Source of the DNA: Marsupella aquatica
Lineage: Eukaryota > Marchantiophyta
Assembly: GCA_973895155.1 (NCBI GenBank)
Contig: OZ316894.1
Location: 4,650,001-4,714,000, forward strand
DNA: 64,000 nucleotides
Reading direction: 5' to 3'
Shown: positions 22,785 to 36,138 of the stretch, in pieces
How the letters are laid out: every line of letters begins with the position of its first letter
Position numbering within the stretch: position 1 is the stretch's first letter
Notes under the pieces: model-generated
What the model was told of the DNA's origin: nothing
Database searches by the model: none
What the model saw: the letters and a program-made list of their open reading frames with translations, nothing else
Position numbers and translations under genes: made by a program

Positions 22785-24381
22785 TCACATGGCAGGCTAT
22801 CGAGAATCTTGATAGATATCCTAGGAGGTGGCTAATTTTAGAGCTAAATCAAATTACTGGCTTACATTTTTCGACCTGCACAAGAATTCAGGTTGCAACG
22901 TGGTCCTCATGGTTTCCTTGTAAACTTTACTTCATTGTAGACATTTTCTTTGTCATGCCCAAATATTCCGTTGAGGTCTGCAGGTCATCTTCATGTGCTT
23001 TTTGAATGATGAATTTGATTTATTGTTTTAAAGATCATCTGCTCTGAAGAGGGTACTCAAGATAGAGGCCAACAGTTCATATCCGATAGAACAAGACCCT
23101 CATCCATGCAACTCTGTTATTTTCTGTTATGGTTAACCCCCTGGCCTGGGCCACCACAATCCCGTGAAGAGAGGGTGAGATTGAAACCAGACGCTTTAGT
23201 CCACAAAGAATGACCACAAGTCCAAACATGCCGGAAACGTTTTCTCGCCTAGAGTTGATAATTAGAATAAGCAATCAGGTTTCAAATTCTTGAATGTGAA
23301 ACTGGTTGCCTTGTCCAGGTCCCAAAATATTGCTTGTACGCATATTTTCAGTGGCAACAGTCACTTCAAATAGATATTTGCTTCTGAGCTTTCTGTAAGG
23401 GAATCCGAGTTCAGTAACAAATCCTCGTAACCACAGCAAGGCGTTGCAGGAAACTCAGACTCGCTCCCGTCGCAGTATTTCAGTCTCTAACAGGCTGACA
23501 AGCGATATTTGTTTCGCCTGTGATCTATTTGCATCCTTTCATAAGCATAATACTTTCTACCAGTCAATATGTCAAATGGCTACATTGCTACTGGATTCAG
23601 TGAAACATGGCAAACAGCTATCGTGAACAGTAAATTGTGGAACTCAAAACGAGAGATAGATAGCCCTTACTCCCGGATCGATTTGGGTACGGATATTTGA
23701 CAACCATAGTATGGTAAATATTATCATTTTCCTTTTCTTGGCGTGCTCAATAGCATCCACCTTCATGGAGCATAACCAGAAGAATTCGTCACACTATCAA
23801 GGTTGTAGATGAGGATAACGAACATTTATTAAAAAAATATCACGTGCACTTCAAATTGTAGGTGACTTACTCTTGAAAGAAGTTCAGAGTGAGTTACCGA
23901 TGTCGTCCCTGACTCTATTGTACATCTTGAGCTTTAGGGGAGCATACAGCTACTGTGGAGAGAGCCAATTGTGTTCGCATATACGAGCTTCCTGTAGAGC
24001 TTCTCGCGACCGTACAGCTAGAAATTACCCCAAGCCGATGGGCACACCTCTCACTCCTCAAACCAACATTACTGTCCTCCACCCCGCTTAAACATGTAGC
24101 CAACCAGTAAACATCGACAATCAACTTGAGCCAAAAGAAAACTAAACAGAATTTTAATTCGTTGAAGCTGAACTGCGCTTGAAACAAGAAAATGGGTCTC
24201 GAGTGTCAATGTAAAAACTGAAGCAAAATTTGAGAAAATAGATATTAGACGGAGTTCGATCCTATTGTACAGGTCATCACGTACTCAAAATATTATTCTG
24301 ATGGACAGCAAACCTATGTCACCAGCTGTGGTAAATTGCTTATTAGGAAACCCTCTCCGGACGGATCCCCCTTAGAAGCCA
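22785..24381. other. Intergenic region between convergent RPL35 and GSNOR genes
   Basis: Both 3' UTRs must lie here. I see no further coding exon, RNA gene or clear repeat. Confidence 0.5.
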
Positions 24382-25554
<1,173 letters not shown>

Positions 25555-25574
25555 TCAACAGACGCACAACAGAC

Positions 25575-26069
25575 CTGCCATTAGAGATGCATCATGTTAC
25601 AATATGATTGGAAGACAATTTTAGATGGTCAATTTCGAGAAATTGGAAGACTGAAACGAACAAATTAAATCCTCAGATGAAGTAGAAACGAATACAGTAC
25701 TATAAGAAGATTGCACTTTCTCGTCACACACATTCATTTACTTCTACTAGACTTACAAAACGAATGCGGCATATGAAATCTACGGTAAAGGTAACCTGCT
25801 CCATGACTGAGTACGTAGTTTGGAGTTGCCCCAATAAAAGATCTGCACAAAGAATAATGTATCCTAGCTGCACTATTGAGGTCTTGAGAATTCATGAGCA
25901 CCGAGAGCGAGGCAAACTACTGCTTCTTGGCAACTGTATGGAAGCCATCCGCGAAACCAATCAGTGGGAGAAATTCATCATCCATTTGAGAGGGCTAAAA
26001 ACTTAACTTCACCGTGAAAATTCTGTTCACAACTCGTAAACAAAAGATCTATCGTGGAGGCAAACTTAC
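25575..26069 (-). other. Putative 5' UTR intron of the GSNOR gene
   Basis: On the minus strand a strong donor (CTGCA|GTAAGTTTG) at 26069 and an acceptor (TCTAATGGCAG|GTCT) ending at 25575 would leave a 38-base leader before the ATG at 25536. The upstream leader exon would start beyond 26100. A small open frame on the same strand (26107-26389) ends in TAG before the donor, so it would be untranslated leader or an upstream ORF. Confidence 0.4.
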
Positions 26070-26389
26070 TGCAGGACGACTTCTCAATTCTCGAAATTGA
26101 AGACCTTCAGGGAGATGCGTGTGTTGAGAGTGACAGATCAGGGACACATCTAAGTCCCAATAACTTCCTCGGGAGACTTTTTGGGTGTGGTAGAAAAACA
26201 GTCATCTGAGAAGCCATCACTGGCTTCCCGGGATGGTGCCAACCGAGCCACATCAGCAAAGTTTGTTCGCAGATCGACTTCTCTACCAATTTCAAGAATG
26301 GTGACTGGTCCAATTGTCCCAATTGAATGAGCTGCAGTATGAGGTTCCAGCACAGACGCTTGTAGTCTCACGAATCTGCCGTGTGTCAC

Positions 26390-26864
26390 TTCTTTGTCTC
26401 AGCTCAGGATCATGTCATTAGAAAGTAGCAAAGAGTTATTAGGCGTGTATCATCTTTACCACCCTTCACATACTGGTACCGTGATGCCATGAAAATTAAG
26501 CTCGGATGGACTTGCTGGTTGAATGTGAAGCATTGATCGACCGGCAAAGATAAACTTCCACCAAAATTTATAAATGAGTAAAAAACAAACTACACTGAAA
26601 GGAAAGAAAAAGAGTTCCAACGAGTACTAACACCAAACCAGTAAAAAGAAAAACAACTGCAATACTAAAAAGAAGGAAGAAGATAAAGGGAAAAACTTCA
26701 AAAACATTTGTGAACTCAAGGACTACCGTAGTGTCCACATTGGAAATGTGGCAAGAGCTAATGGGTCATATCTAATGTACTAAGAAAATTATAAACAAGT
26801 GGGACAGGAATGTCTTTTAACTGGCTAGAGTAAGCCGAGGCAGGGTGGCATCCATTGTGAAGGA
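26390..26864. other. Spacer between GSNOR upstream region and Helitron
   Basis: A-rich sequence, probably including the GSNOR promoter. No element is recognised. Confidence 0.4.
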
Positions 26865-28549
26865 TCTACTACTATAATAACGAATCCCGCCAGTTTTAGT
26901 CCTTCGTCCCCGTTACAAACATGAAAAAGGAGGGAACAAAGCTAAGCCATCAGATATTTTCTTGAATTATTTATGGCTCTTGGATTGAGTGAGATGGGAA
27001 CCTAAAATTGGCTGTAAGTTACAGTACAAGGTAGATATAATATATCATAGATTCATAGAGTACTTGCATGTGCTACTTTAGTTATTTTGTAGCTTGAGTA
27101 TAATACTTTTTGGCATGGAGCATTAAAGTGTAAGTATATTATTTTATGGTCTATTAATTTAGAATACATTTGACATGGGGCATGAAAGTGAAAACTTCAC
27201 TTGAGATAATGGTTTTGGTAGGGGCACTAAGGGGAAGAAAGTAGGTTGACATTATATTATTTTGGCTTTTGCTCTTAAAAAGGAGATTTAACTCTTTGGA
27301 AATTAGTTAATTTTTAGTTATCTTGCATGGACCCCAATTTCTATTTTGCACAATGATATCTTTCACTCAACAAAAGTTTTTGTGTAATAATGTATTTTAA
27401 CAATTATTATTTTTATTCAACGGTTATCTTTTGCACCACATACGATCTATTTCTCAACAACATCTTTAACCAAACAACATCTATTATGCAACGCACTGGG
27501 ATTGAAAGGATATCGAGAGAATGGTCATCTTTGCTAAACCCTAAAACACTAAATCTGAAACCGATAATATAACGTTGCTCCAATTTATAGTGGTCGACAT
27601 TCAAATGCATGGGTATTTTGGGTAAAAAAACAAAACAAAGAAAAAGACTCACTCCTTTTTAGTTTCCTTGATTTTTTATTTCATAACATCTTTCAGAGAA
27701 CGATAGCTTGGGTGAAATAACACCATTTTTCTTTTAACATCTTTTACTTCACGATATCTTTGGCAAAACGACACCCTTTTCTTAATAACATCTTTCACAC
27801 AATGGCATGTTTGGCAAAACTACTTTTTCTTAAGACATCTTTTTACTTTGTGACATCTTTCACTTAACAACATCTTGGGCAACACGACATCTTATTTCTT
27901 AACAACATCTTTTGTGCAACGCACGGGTATTTTCCGTGAACGATGTCTTGGGCGACATGACGTTTTTGTCTCAACATCTTCGCCAACATGACAATTTTTT
28001 CTCAATGACATCTTGGCCGACACAACGTCTTTTTTCTCAACGACTTCTTGGCCGACATGACATTTTTTTGCTCAATGATCTCTTGGCCAACACGACATCT
28101 TTTTTTCTCAACGTCTTCTTGGCCGACACGACATTATTTGTTCTCAATGACCTCTTGGGCGACAAGACATCTTTTTTCTCCACGACCTCTTGGTTGACAC
28201 TACATATTTTTTTTCAACGACCTCTTGGCCAATACAACATTTTTTTCTCAACGACATCTTGACCAACACAACTTCTTTTCTCTCAATGACCTCTTGGGCG
28301 ACACTACATCTTTACTCTCAACGACCTCTTGGGCGACATGACATCGTTTCTCTCAACGACCTCTTGGGCAACACGACATCTTTTCTCTCCACAACCTCTT
28401 GGGCAACACGACATCATTTCTCTCCACGACCTCCTAGGCAACACTACATCTTTTTTCTCCACGACCTCTTGGCTGACACTACATCATTTTTCTCAATGAC
28501 ATCTTGGCCGACACGACTTCTTTTGTGCAACGCACAGGTATTGAGCTAG
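26865..28549 (+). mobile_element. Non-autonomous Helitron, 1685 bp, both termini intact
   Basis: The 5' end is TCTACTACTATAATAA, matching the plant Helitron 5' terminus (TC followed by an A/T-rich CTATAATAA block). The 3' end has a short hairpin (TGTGC-AAC-GCACA, 28524-28536), nine spacer bases, and then the terminal CTAG at 28546-28549. The flanks are A on the left (26864) and T on the right (28550), as expected for Helitron insertion between A and T without target duplication. There are no terminal inverted repeats and no Rep/helicase frame. The right half is a minisatellite (listed separately). No captured gene fragment is recognised. Confidence 0.82.
27690..28523 (+). repeat. 35-36 bp minisatellite inside the Helitron
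   Basis: TCTTGG recurs at 28011, 28046, 28081, 28117, 28153, 28188 and onward. The unit reads approximately TTTTTTCTCAACGACC-TCTTGGCCGACACGACATC. About fifteen recognisable units lie between 27960 and 28523, with more degraded units to the left. Because 36 is divisible by three and stops are rare, the array gives open frames with a 12-residue periodicity. These are not genes. Hairpin-like copies of the Helitron end (GTGCAACGCAC) also occur at 27914 and, weaker, at about 27487. Confidence 0.85.
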
Positions 28550-29506
28550 TAGACTATAAATGGCTCAAGCTTGGGCATGCTGTAAGATGGGATGATCTTT
28601 CACAGAAGGTCTAAAATAAGCATAGCATCTTATCAGTTTCAGTTAGTTTACCCCGTGAAGTGAAGCCAAGCTACTAGTGACCAAACTACTGAAAAATCAC
28701 TGAATACCCCTATCTAGTGTGTGTGACCCTAATTATTAAGTATGACTAAGTACCGTAAAGAGTGTACTTAAGGAGTTCCTTCTCACTAGAGCTAGAAAAA
28801 CTGCTACTCATGCACAAGCTATTTGGGTATTCTTTCACAAAAGTGAAACATCTATTTTGAGTTGGTTTATATAATGTTTGATCATCTTTGCTTTCTTGGG
28901 AAATGGAATAAATGATCTCAGAAAAGTGTCACACCTTGTCAGGTAATAGATTGGAGATAATGAACATGCTAGCAAAATTTGGGGGTTGGTTTAGGGTCAT
29001 CCCAGCCTATGGGCTGAAACCGCTCGTTTGGTCTAACGATCTTATTGTTGTCCGGTGTAAATTGGCTGGTGACAATGCATTACGCAGTCCATGGAGGATG
29101 AGATGGAACAGCATCTTGGTCCCTTTTGGTTTGTGACTGCCATCTCAATTGGGGCACAAAACAAATAATTACTAAAATTCTGGACCTGACCTCCCACCAC
29201 ACAACATGGTTGGTTTCAGTTAGTCTTGCCATTCATTAGGTGATATCAAGTTCAAACCCAGGCTTCAGGCTCACATGGCAACTCTCCATGCAAACCTAAA
29301 GAGCATCCATACATGTTTTGCAGCCCAGAGCTGTCCTTGGTAGATGGTTGCAGTTGATCAACCCAGCATAGTTTAGGAAGTTTGCAATTGCACCAGCACC
29401 TCTGAAAAGCCCTAAACTACATTTGAACACGAGGAAATGTTGCAACTGCATTCAGATGTGATCATGTGGTAGACTAAGGTCTAATAGCTAGTTTTTAAGT
29501 ATATTG
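28550..29506. other. Intergenic region, nothing recognised
   Basis: No coding exon can be supported. The string GGCTGGTGAC...GCAGTCCATGGAGGATGAG at about 29062-29103 resembles 29683-29716, where a shorter version follows the MITE, so a small dispersed duplication is likely. Confidence 0.45.
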
Positions 29507-29675
29507 TCACTAAAGATGTTTAAATTTACAACATTGTCACTATTCCTTGTTTTTGTATATAGTTCCCCTCATTGGTTATGTTGATGAACTTGTGGTCCAT
29601 ATAGTGAATCATGGCATATATATATATATATACAAATTTTTTTTGACAATATATCAATAACAACATCTTTAGTGA
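29507..29675. mobile_element. Small MITE, copy 2 (169 bp)
   Basis: The ends are TCACTAAAGATGTT and AACATCTTTAGTGA, a perfect 14-bp terminal inverted repeat. The interior shares GATGAACTTGTGGTCCA with the copy at 17695-17853 and contains a TA-dinucleotide run (about 29614-29632). It is the better preserved of the two copies. Confidence 0.75.
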
Positions 29676-29716
29676 TTCTAATTGGCTGATGACGTTAGGC
29701 AGTCCATGGGGATGAG

Positions 29717-29782
29717 AAAGGACTAAAATGTCATAATTTAATCTAAGAAAAAGGACTAAAATGTCATAATTTAATCTAAGAA
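29717..29782. repeat. 33-bp tandem duplication
   Basis: Two adjacent identical copies of a unit starting AAAGGACTAAAATGTC, at 29717 and 29750. Confidence 0.85.
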
Positions 29783-32040
29783 AATTATACAAAGAATATG
29801 ACGAACATCTTCCCATTCACAGAGGTGACAGTAGCCCGAGCATTAGCCACCTTGGCCAGAAAAAAACACCCTCGAAAGCAAGGCTTATGGGGACGACTGG
29901 GAAACCCTGTGGGACACAATCCTGGCGTGCTGAAGCCATCCCTAGACCATCATTATTTGCTTTATCGCTCCTTTATACTGATCCGGGGCTTGAGCCCGAC
30001 CGAGCGGTTCGGCGCGTAGGCTGTCATGACCGTTCTGTCCCGAACCGAAAACGCGGGAGGTACGGCGGGTGAGTGGACGGCGCAGCCCCCACTCCGAAGT
30101 CCTTCCATACCTGCAGTGAGAAAACAGATTCCAGATCGACGGTCCGGTCGTCCTCCGGCGTAAACTGCCCTCCAACGACTATCGATCCAACGGTTCTCAT
30201 CGAAGGCGACGAGGCTGCCGTGGTGGCCAATACCGCGAACCTGTCCCGCAGTATCCTCAACGGTCCGGAGCAAGGTAAGGAGAGACGCTGCCTTGCCATC
30301 TACGTCCCAATCCATGCAGGGTTTACGGCCAAGATCCGGCTCGAGTGTAAATGCACCAGCTGGATCCGTCAGATCTAGAATCATCCATGCAGGGATGACG
30401 GCCTCGACTCGCCCCCGACGGTGACTGCACCAGCTGGATCCGTTAGATCTCGAAGCCATTCATTGCAACAATGAGGTGCATTGGTTGATTTCGTAATTGG
30501 TACGCACCTACGGTGGGGGCGGGAAGGGATCTTATAGGCTCGTGTGAGGGAGGGAGGAAGGGAGGGTTTCAGAATTTGGAAGTTTCAATGACTAAAATCC
30601 TTCAGTCACAAAGTGAATCCTTTTGGGGAAATTCGCTCTCCCTTCCTCGAACCTTACTTCTTCATATATTTGGGAGTATGGTCTCATTAATGCCAACTAC
30701 CTCACCTTGGGATACAGGGAACAAGTTTAGGGTTTCACTACTCCTACTTCACCTCGTTCAGTCAAAGAGTAATTCTGAAAACTTCCAAGCCTAGTTGACA
30801 AATTCTAGGGGCCCTTGGAAAAAGAGAATCTATTTTAAACTTTTCTCCCAAAAATCCGGCCATATTGGTGTTTACTGATCGATTGCATGAAAATTATTGA
30901 CTGGATGAACCTAAAAGAAGGAAACTGAGGGTTCAATTTGGCAAAACTAACTACTGGGGTGAGAGGGACTCCATTTCTTGACTAATTATTATTGGGGGTT
31001 AACGAGGCAATGTTACAGCAAAGAGTCCAGTTGGTAGCAACAAGAAATTTGAACTGTGATGTTCTTAACTGATGCTCCAGTAACTCAAATGTCAAATTTA
31101 GCTTCCCAATTTTGTTTGTTTTAGTGGACTGAGGAGTCCTCGTTGAATTGGAGAGGTGCTTAAGGCAATGTATTAGAGGGGCACTGTTCAGCTTGGCAAA
31201 GATCCCACCAGTGTGGCCTCACCTCTACTTACACTCATTAAATGAGTAGTGTGTATGGCATTGCCAAACAAAGAACAAAAAGTGTCAAGCAAGGAAACAG
31301 GATCCCAAAGACAATTCAAGATCCAGTATAGGGAAGAAAAGAAAGAAAACTCCCAAGTTAACCAGAGAGTCCCCCACAATGGCAAAATAACTAAAGCCTT
31401 ACTTAGTAATAAATTGAAAAGTTTGGTAAAGCTCAGGAGTAAAACACATGGGAGGAATAAAACACATGGGAGGGTCACTAAGAGAAATGATTTGTCTAGA
31501 GGCCCCAAGAGATCCCCGCTGCCATCCACAACATTTGATCAGTGAGAGTGGGTGGGCAACATTACTGCGTGCCCAAACTCACAAGTATTGGCACACAGGA
31601 GACAACTTTTGGTGGGCTGGACTCCACAAGAGTTTTTGTTCTAAAGGGCTCGGTGGGGAGTTAAGTACTGGTTTCCCAAGCTGGTCACACTAAACTATAG
31701 TGTTCCCGGGCTAGGCAGCCCCCACTACCCAGGCATAAGAATGCTGCTTTTGTCCCCAAAGGAGAACCTGGTGGATCTAGGTTACCATAAGTATTCAATC
31801 ATGTTCTGAAGAAGTAAAACAGTGCACTATTTTGTCCTCCCTGGTAGACAGTGTCAGTTGAAGACCTACCACTGTGGCGATGCCAGGCCTGTGACCAAAC
31901 CTATGTGATCACAATTGGCTGATCAATACTAATAGCTGCAGATCATGAATTTTTTTGGATAGGAAATCATAGAAATAACAGGGGCCTCCAAAAACGTTTA
32001 CACGCCACTAACTTTTATTCTCTTCCATATTTAGGTTCAG
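29783..32040. other. Intergenic region with a GC-rich island (about 29830-30470)
   Basis: The island contains repeated 'CAACGGT(T/C)C' and 'TGGATCCGT.AGATCT' phrases. It also has a diverged tandem duplication of 75-80 bases at about 30310-30455 (TCCATGCAGG...GCACCAGCTGGATCCGT). Open frames across it on both strands reflect high GC and match no family I know. From 30470 to 32040 nothing is recognised. Confidence 0.4.
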
Positions 32041-32194
32041 CCAATTGTCCAGCCTACGAGTACTTGAGGTGACGTTGCTCTTGCGAGTCAGATTACCCAC
32101 CCAGCTGGGCTCGGCACAGGGGCCTGGGGGCGGGAAGGGAGTGGGAAGGAGAAGAAGGTTCCTGCGCTCCCTCCGCTTCCCCGCCTCCCTTCCT

Positions 32195-32360
32195 CCCTCC
32201 TCCGTCCCGCCCCCACCCCACCTCCCTCCCTCGTTCCATCCCGGCCCCACCCTACCTCCCTCCCTCGTTCCATCGCGGCCGCACCCCACCTCCCTCCCTC
32301 GTTCCACCCGGCCCCTACCCCACCTCCCTCCCTCCTTCCGTTCCGCCCCCACCCCAATGT
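32195..32360. repeat. GC-rich pyrimidine minisatellite, about four 40-bp units
   Basis: The unit CCCCACCTCCCTCCCTCGTTCC plus a C/G-rich spacer is repeated four times on the plus strand. It lies about 1.2 kb upstream of the RING gene start, at the edge of a GC-rich stretch that may be a promoter or leader. The minus strand is open for over 200 codons here, producing a Gly/Arg/Glu-rich string typical of low-complexity translation. Confidence 0.75.
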
Positions 32361-33559
32361 CCCTCGCGGCCCGGTCCTTCTCGATATAATTGCAATACCG
32401 TTCTGACTTCGACAAAAGCTGGTCGAAAACCGGAGCTGTCCTTCCGCGACTTTGCGCAGCCATCGAATCTCTCTCATCACATTGTGGGGTAGTCGGAGCG
32501 AAGACGCGATTTCTTTCGAGAGCAGGAGCAGAGGGAGCAGCAGCGGAAGGAGCAGATGTGGTTTCTGTTGTTGGATGTTGTTGGATGCTGTTGTGGCAGG
32601 GCCCATTCGCCGAGGGTGGTGGTGCTCCTGGTGGTGGTATAAGTAGAAGCAATCGGTCGCGCTGCACTGGTTGGGTTCGGAGCTTCGTCTGGACATATGA
32701 GAAATCGGTTTCCGAGTTTTAGGTCGAGTTTGGTTACTGGTTCTGTTCTGGTTCTGGTTCGTCGTTGTGTGTCGTCGGTCTTGTGCCATCGACCGCGATC
32801 TCTCGAGGAGGTTTGGAGGATTTGACGATGTGAGTTTTGCCAGCTTCGAGGAATTTGACGGATTTGTGCTGCTGCTGTTGTTGTTGTGGTCCAGACGAAG
32901 AGAGGGCTTGGCGGGGGAGTGAAGTTTTTGGGGTGAGGGACGTGGAGGTACAGGAGCTGTTAGGTTTTCTTGCCCCTGTCCGTAGCTTTTGTACCGCTGG
33001 TGCAGCTTGAAGTTTTGGGAAGAGATTTAGATTCTAGTTGTTGTCTCCTTCTCATGCGGTAAAGCACTTGCGTAGCGTGGTGGTATGCGAAAGACAACAG
33101 TGGGACGCTCTTGTCGTTTTTTGTTCGCTTCACGGAGCGCCTGATCGGTTTACATGATCCCTTGAGACTCTCTTCGCCTCCTAATTCAAACATCGTCGTC
33201 ACGGAATTCACGTGGTTGGCAGATTACTGTGTGACGCAATATCTCGTGCTTTCGGCATTTGTTTACGCTCCTGGAATTATTTAGTCCGCTTTCGTGACAA
33301 TCAATCAAACAATTATTCAATCCGCTTTCGTGACAATCAATCAATCAAGCGATACCAAGCTGAGGTAGTCTCTCATCGTAGGTAGCCGTTGGGGACTGTG
33401 TTGAACCGCACAAGCGGATACAGGGGCTCTGAGGGTGACCACCGGTTCGTGTCGCATTGGTGATTGGGTAGAGGAAATCGATCAATCAATTGGCAAGTAT
33501 TTCGTGGAGCAGTAGTGAAGGATCCACTCACTGATCGTGAAACGTCGTTGCCACAGAGC
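32361..33559 (+). other. Probable promoter and leader of the RING gene
   Basis: GC-rich and CT-rich sequence without a recognised exon. A direct repeat 'TCCGCTTTCGTGACAATCAATCAA' type block occurs twice at about 33285-33345. The frame of the first coding exon continues upstream to 33464, but without an ATG. Confidence 0.4.
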
Positions 33560-35075
33560 ATGACGAGGCAGGATTGGAGTCGGCAACCTGCAAGACGGGG
33601 AAGGGCAGCGGTGTTGGGGGGCACACGGTTGGTGCGGCAAGAGTCTCAGAAGAGTGCCTCCGTGACAGGCAGCAGCATGCCGCCAACCATCATTGTCGAG
33701 GATGATGACGACGACATTCATATTTCATCGCCTCGAAGTTTTGCCCAGGTTTGAACTCCTTATACGTTAACAGAAGACATGAGAACATCTGTTGCCTTTT
33801 CAAGCCCTGTGAGATTAATGGATACACAACATGAATGATGGCAGTCTTGTGGCGGTCTTCAGCAACCGTATGGTGTCTTACATGTCACACTGCATCGTCT
33901 AAACTTGCCCTAATAGTCTACCGCTGTTGCAAAATTTTCTCATGGTTGTCAGTCGGGAATTCTGTGAGCAGTATTTGTGGTCGTCATCATCTCTGCTAGC
34001 TTGGATTCAATTCCTAATTCCAGTTCGTCCGGATGTGTAGGCGAGATCTGCAGTGAGTTCATCCCGTCAGCGAAATCGGACAACCGAGAACCGTGAGAAC
34101 CGGGTAACCGCGACGGAGGACCTTTTAGAACTGCGTTTGGGTCCGACTGATTGTAAGTTACACCTCTCATTGCTGTACTTGTAAGTTCGTGCATTTTTTC
34201 CAATTCAGGCAGGATTCTGAAGGGCTGGGTGGATTTACTTTTGCGTGATCGTCTTTGATTTTGTAATGAAATTGCGAACATAGATTGTGGCCATGACCTC
34301 GTTTGTGTTTTCATCTTTGAGTGATTAGCGAATGTCTTTTCCAAGGTGTCCTCTGTTACGGTTGGTCATTGATTATTCCGAATCTTGGTACGAATTCTGC
34401 TTCGGCAGCTCTATGGTTCGCAATAGATGTCATAGACTGTATCTGCTGTAGCTTACCTGCTTGGGTGTTATCGCGTGGACAGATACCCAGACAGCATCTC
34501 TCAGGATACGGGTCCCTGGACGCCAAGCAGAAAATAATAAACCCCGTGCTCGAAGCGGAAGTTTCACGATTGACCTCACCTCTCCATCCCCTGTGATTGA
34601 TAATGATTGTATACTGGTGAACGAATTTGTACAGGTGGGCATTTCTTGCCAGCTCAACTTTGATTCTGTCTGGTTTTCTTCAAATTGGTGCTGTTCAGTT
34701 TGCCACCTGATGTGATTCTTTGCACATGTTGAATAGTTACTAGCTGTAACAATGAATGAGGAAATTCTATGCGTACATCCTTTGGGCCTTGTTAGCTGAA
34801 AGATCTTGCTTTATATTTCGCAGAAGAAGCGGAAGCCTGCACAAGTAGCTTACGAGCCACCCCCTCCAGAGCCAGCAAAAGAGTTAAAGCTTACGTGCGC
34901 AATCTGTATGGATTCAATGAAGGAAGAGACTTCAACGATATGCGGTCACATCTTTTGTAGGAAGTGCATAATTGGAGCCATCGCAGTTCAAAAGAAGTGT
35001 CCTACATGTCGGCAAACTCTGACCAACAAGCAAACGCACCGGATATATATATCTGCCAGCTTGAAAAACTCTTAG
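33560..35075 (+). CDS. RNF4-like SUMO-targeted ubiquitin ligase (RING), three exons
   Basis: Exons: 33560-33748, 34491-34634 and 34824-35075, all phase 0, giving 194 residues. The C-terminal RING finger is C3HC4 with Cys136, 139, 151, His153, Cys156, 159, 170 and 173 (CAIC, CGHIFCRKC, CPTC), followed by HRIYI as in RNF4. Upstream lie several SUMO-interacting-motif candidates: TIIVEDDDDD (43-52), TIDLT (89-93), PVID (97-100) and CILV (103-106). The FTIDLTSPSPVID stretch resembles the tandem motifs of RNF4. This architecture fits a nuclear E3 that ubiquitinates poly-SUMOylated proteins. The N-terminus is basic. Exon 2 has an alternative acceptor nine bases upstream, but only the one at 34490 keeps phase. 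The start at 33560 is the first in-frame ATG of the exon; an upstream exon cannot be excluded. The function is inferred from architecture. Confidence 0.88.
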
Positions 35076-36138
35076 ATATGTGAATGTTCAACCCGCTTGA
35101 GGTTTGATCACTATCAGCTCCTGACAGAAAGGAATTATCCTCATAATTTTGAGTAGATTTACTTGGTACTTCCCTGGTTCCGCGAACGCAAGCCAAATTG
35201 AAATTACGACAGCCATAAAGGATTGGTTGAATTGAACTTCAGGATTGTACATTGAGCCGTCTGACAACCTGGGTTTTCTCATAGGCCAGGTCAATCTTCC
35301 GTTTTAATTGTGACACTACAAAGTGTCATATCTGTCGAGAAGGTGAATTTTGCGTATAACTTTCCTGGAGACCTGCCTTGGGTCCTCTTCTTGGAAGTAG
35401 TGCCAAGTTGTACATTACATTTTTGCAGGCCAATTGCCAGAAGGCATTCTCCTTCTCCACAACTCATGTTACTTTCCTGGTTCTGTCTTTTGGACTAGGG
35501 TGACTGTTCAGTATCCATCATTCAAGTAATCAGAGAGGATGCCCTACGGAATGTATCTTGCACAGTTGGAACTGAGAAAGGGCAAGTGTAAGTGGATCTC
35601 TTTGGAGTTCAATTTGTCCACTTGTTCCCTCATTGATTGCATGATTTGTCACCAGAGGAGATGAAGTCCTTTAGAACTTTAATTTCGCTCTAAACTGCTG
35701 CGACCATTGGATGTACCTTCCCCTCCGTCCAAGGGAATTCAGTAAGTCGATGTTTTGAAAGTTGCCTTTACGGACTTCACTGGCCCAGTTGGCATGTACG
35801 CAGCTGTCTGTAATAGCAGGCAAGACCTGTCGGAATAAATTTGTAGTGTCCTGTTCCTTGTTGTTTTACTCCGAGAAATGAAATTCTCGCTGCACTTCCA
35901 TGCAGAACTCACATGTATCATGATGGACAGTTGCGCTTAAGGCTCCGGACGGATTCGCTACCCAGTGAGCACGGAGCAGTGAGCCATGATGTGCTAGGGG
36001 AGTTGCTCCTTCCCAATCCTGTCATAACTTAGAGAACTTGAACAAACTTCAAGATGATGGGACTTGTCGATGTGGATACTGCTGTATGAGTGGCCCGAGA
36101 GGTCCCAATTTGTGGAATGGAACCTTCCTCACTTGAAA

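Noticed and set aside
26107-26389. Small minus-strand frame upstream of GSNOR
   Set aside because: It ends in a stop before the probable leader-intron donor and lacks a credible domain; better explained as leader sequence or chance.
27912-28549. Open frames with a 12-residue repeating product
   Set aside because: They are translations of the 35-36 bp Helitron minisatellite. Units slip between 35 and 36 bases, so no single frame is maintained.
29962-30459. 165-codon minus-strand open frame
   Set aside because: It lies in a GC-rich island with internal duplication. No recognisable family, and the plus strand is equally open.
32008-32789. Minus-strand open frames of 219 and 233 codons
   Set aside because: Low-complexity Gly/Arg/Glu or Gln/Arg/Thr strings from a GC-rich minisatellite and leader, with no domain and no splice context.
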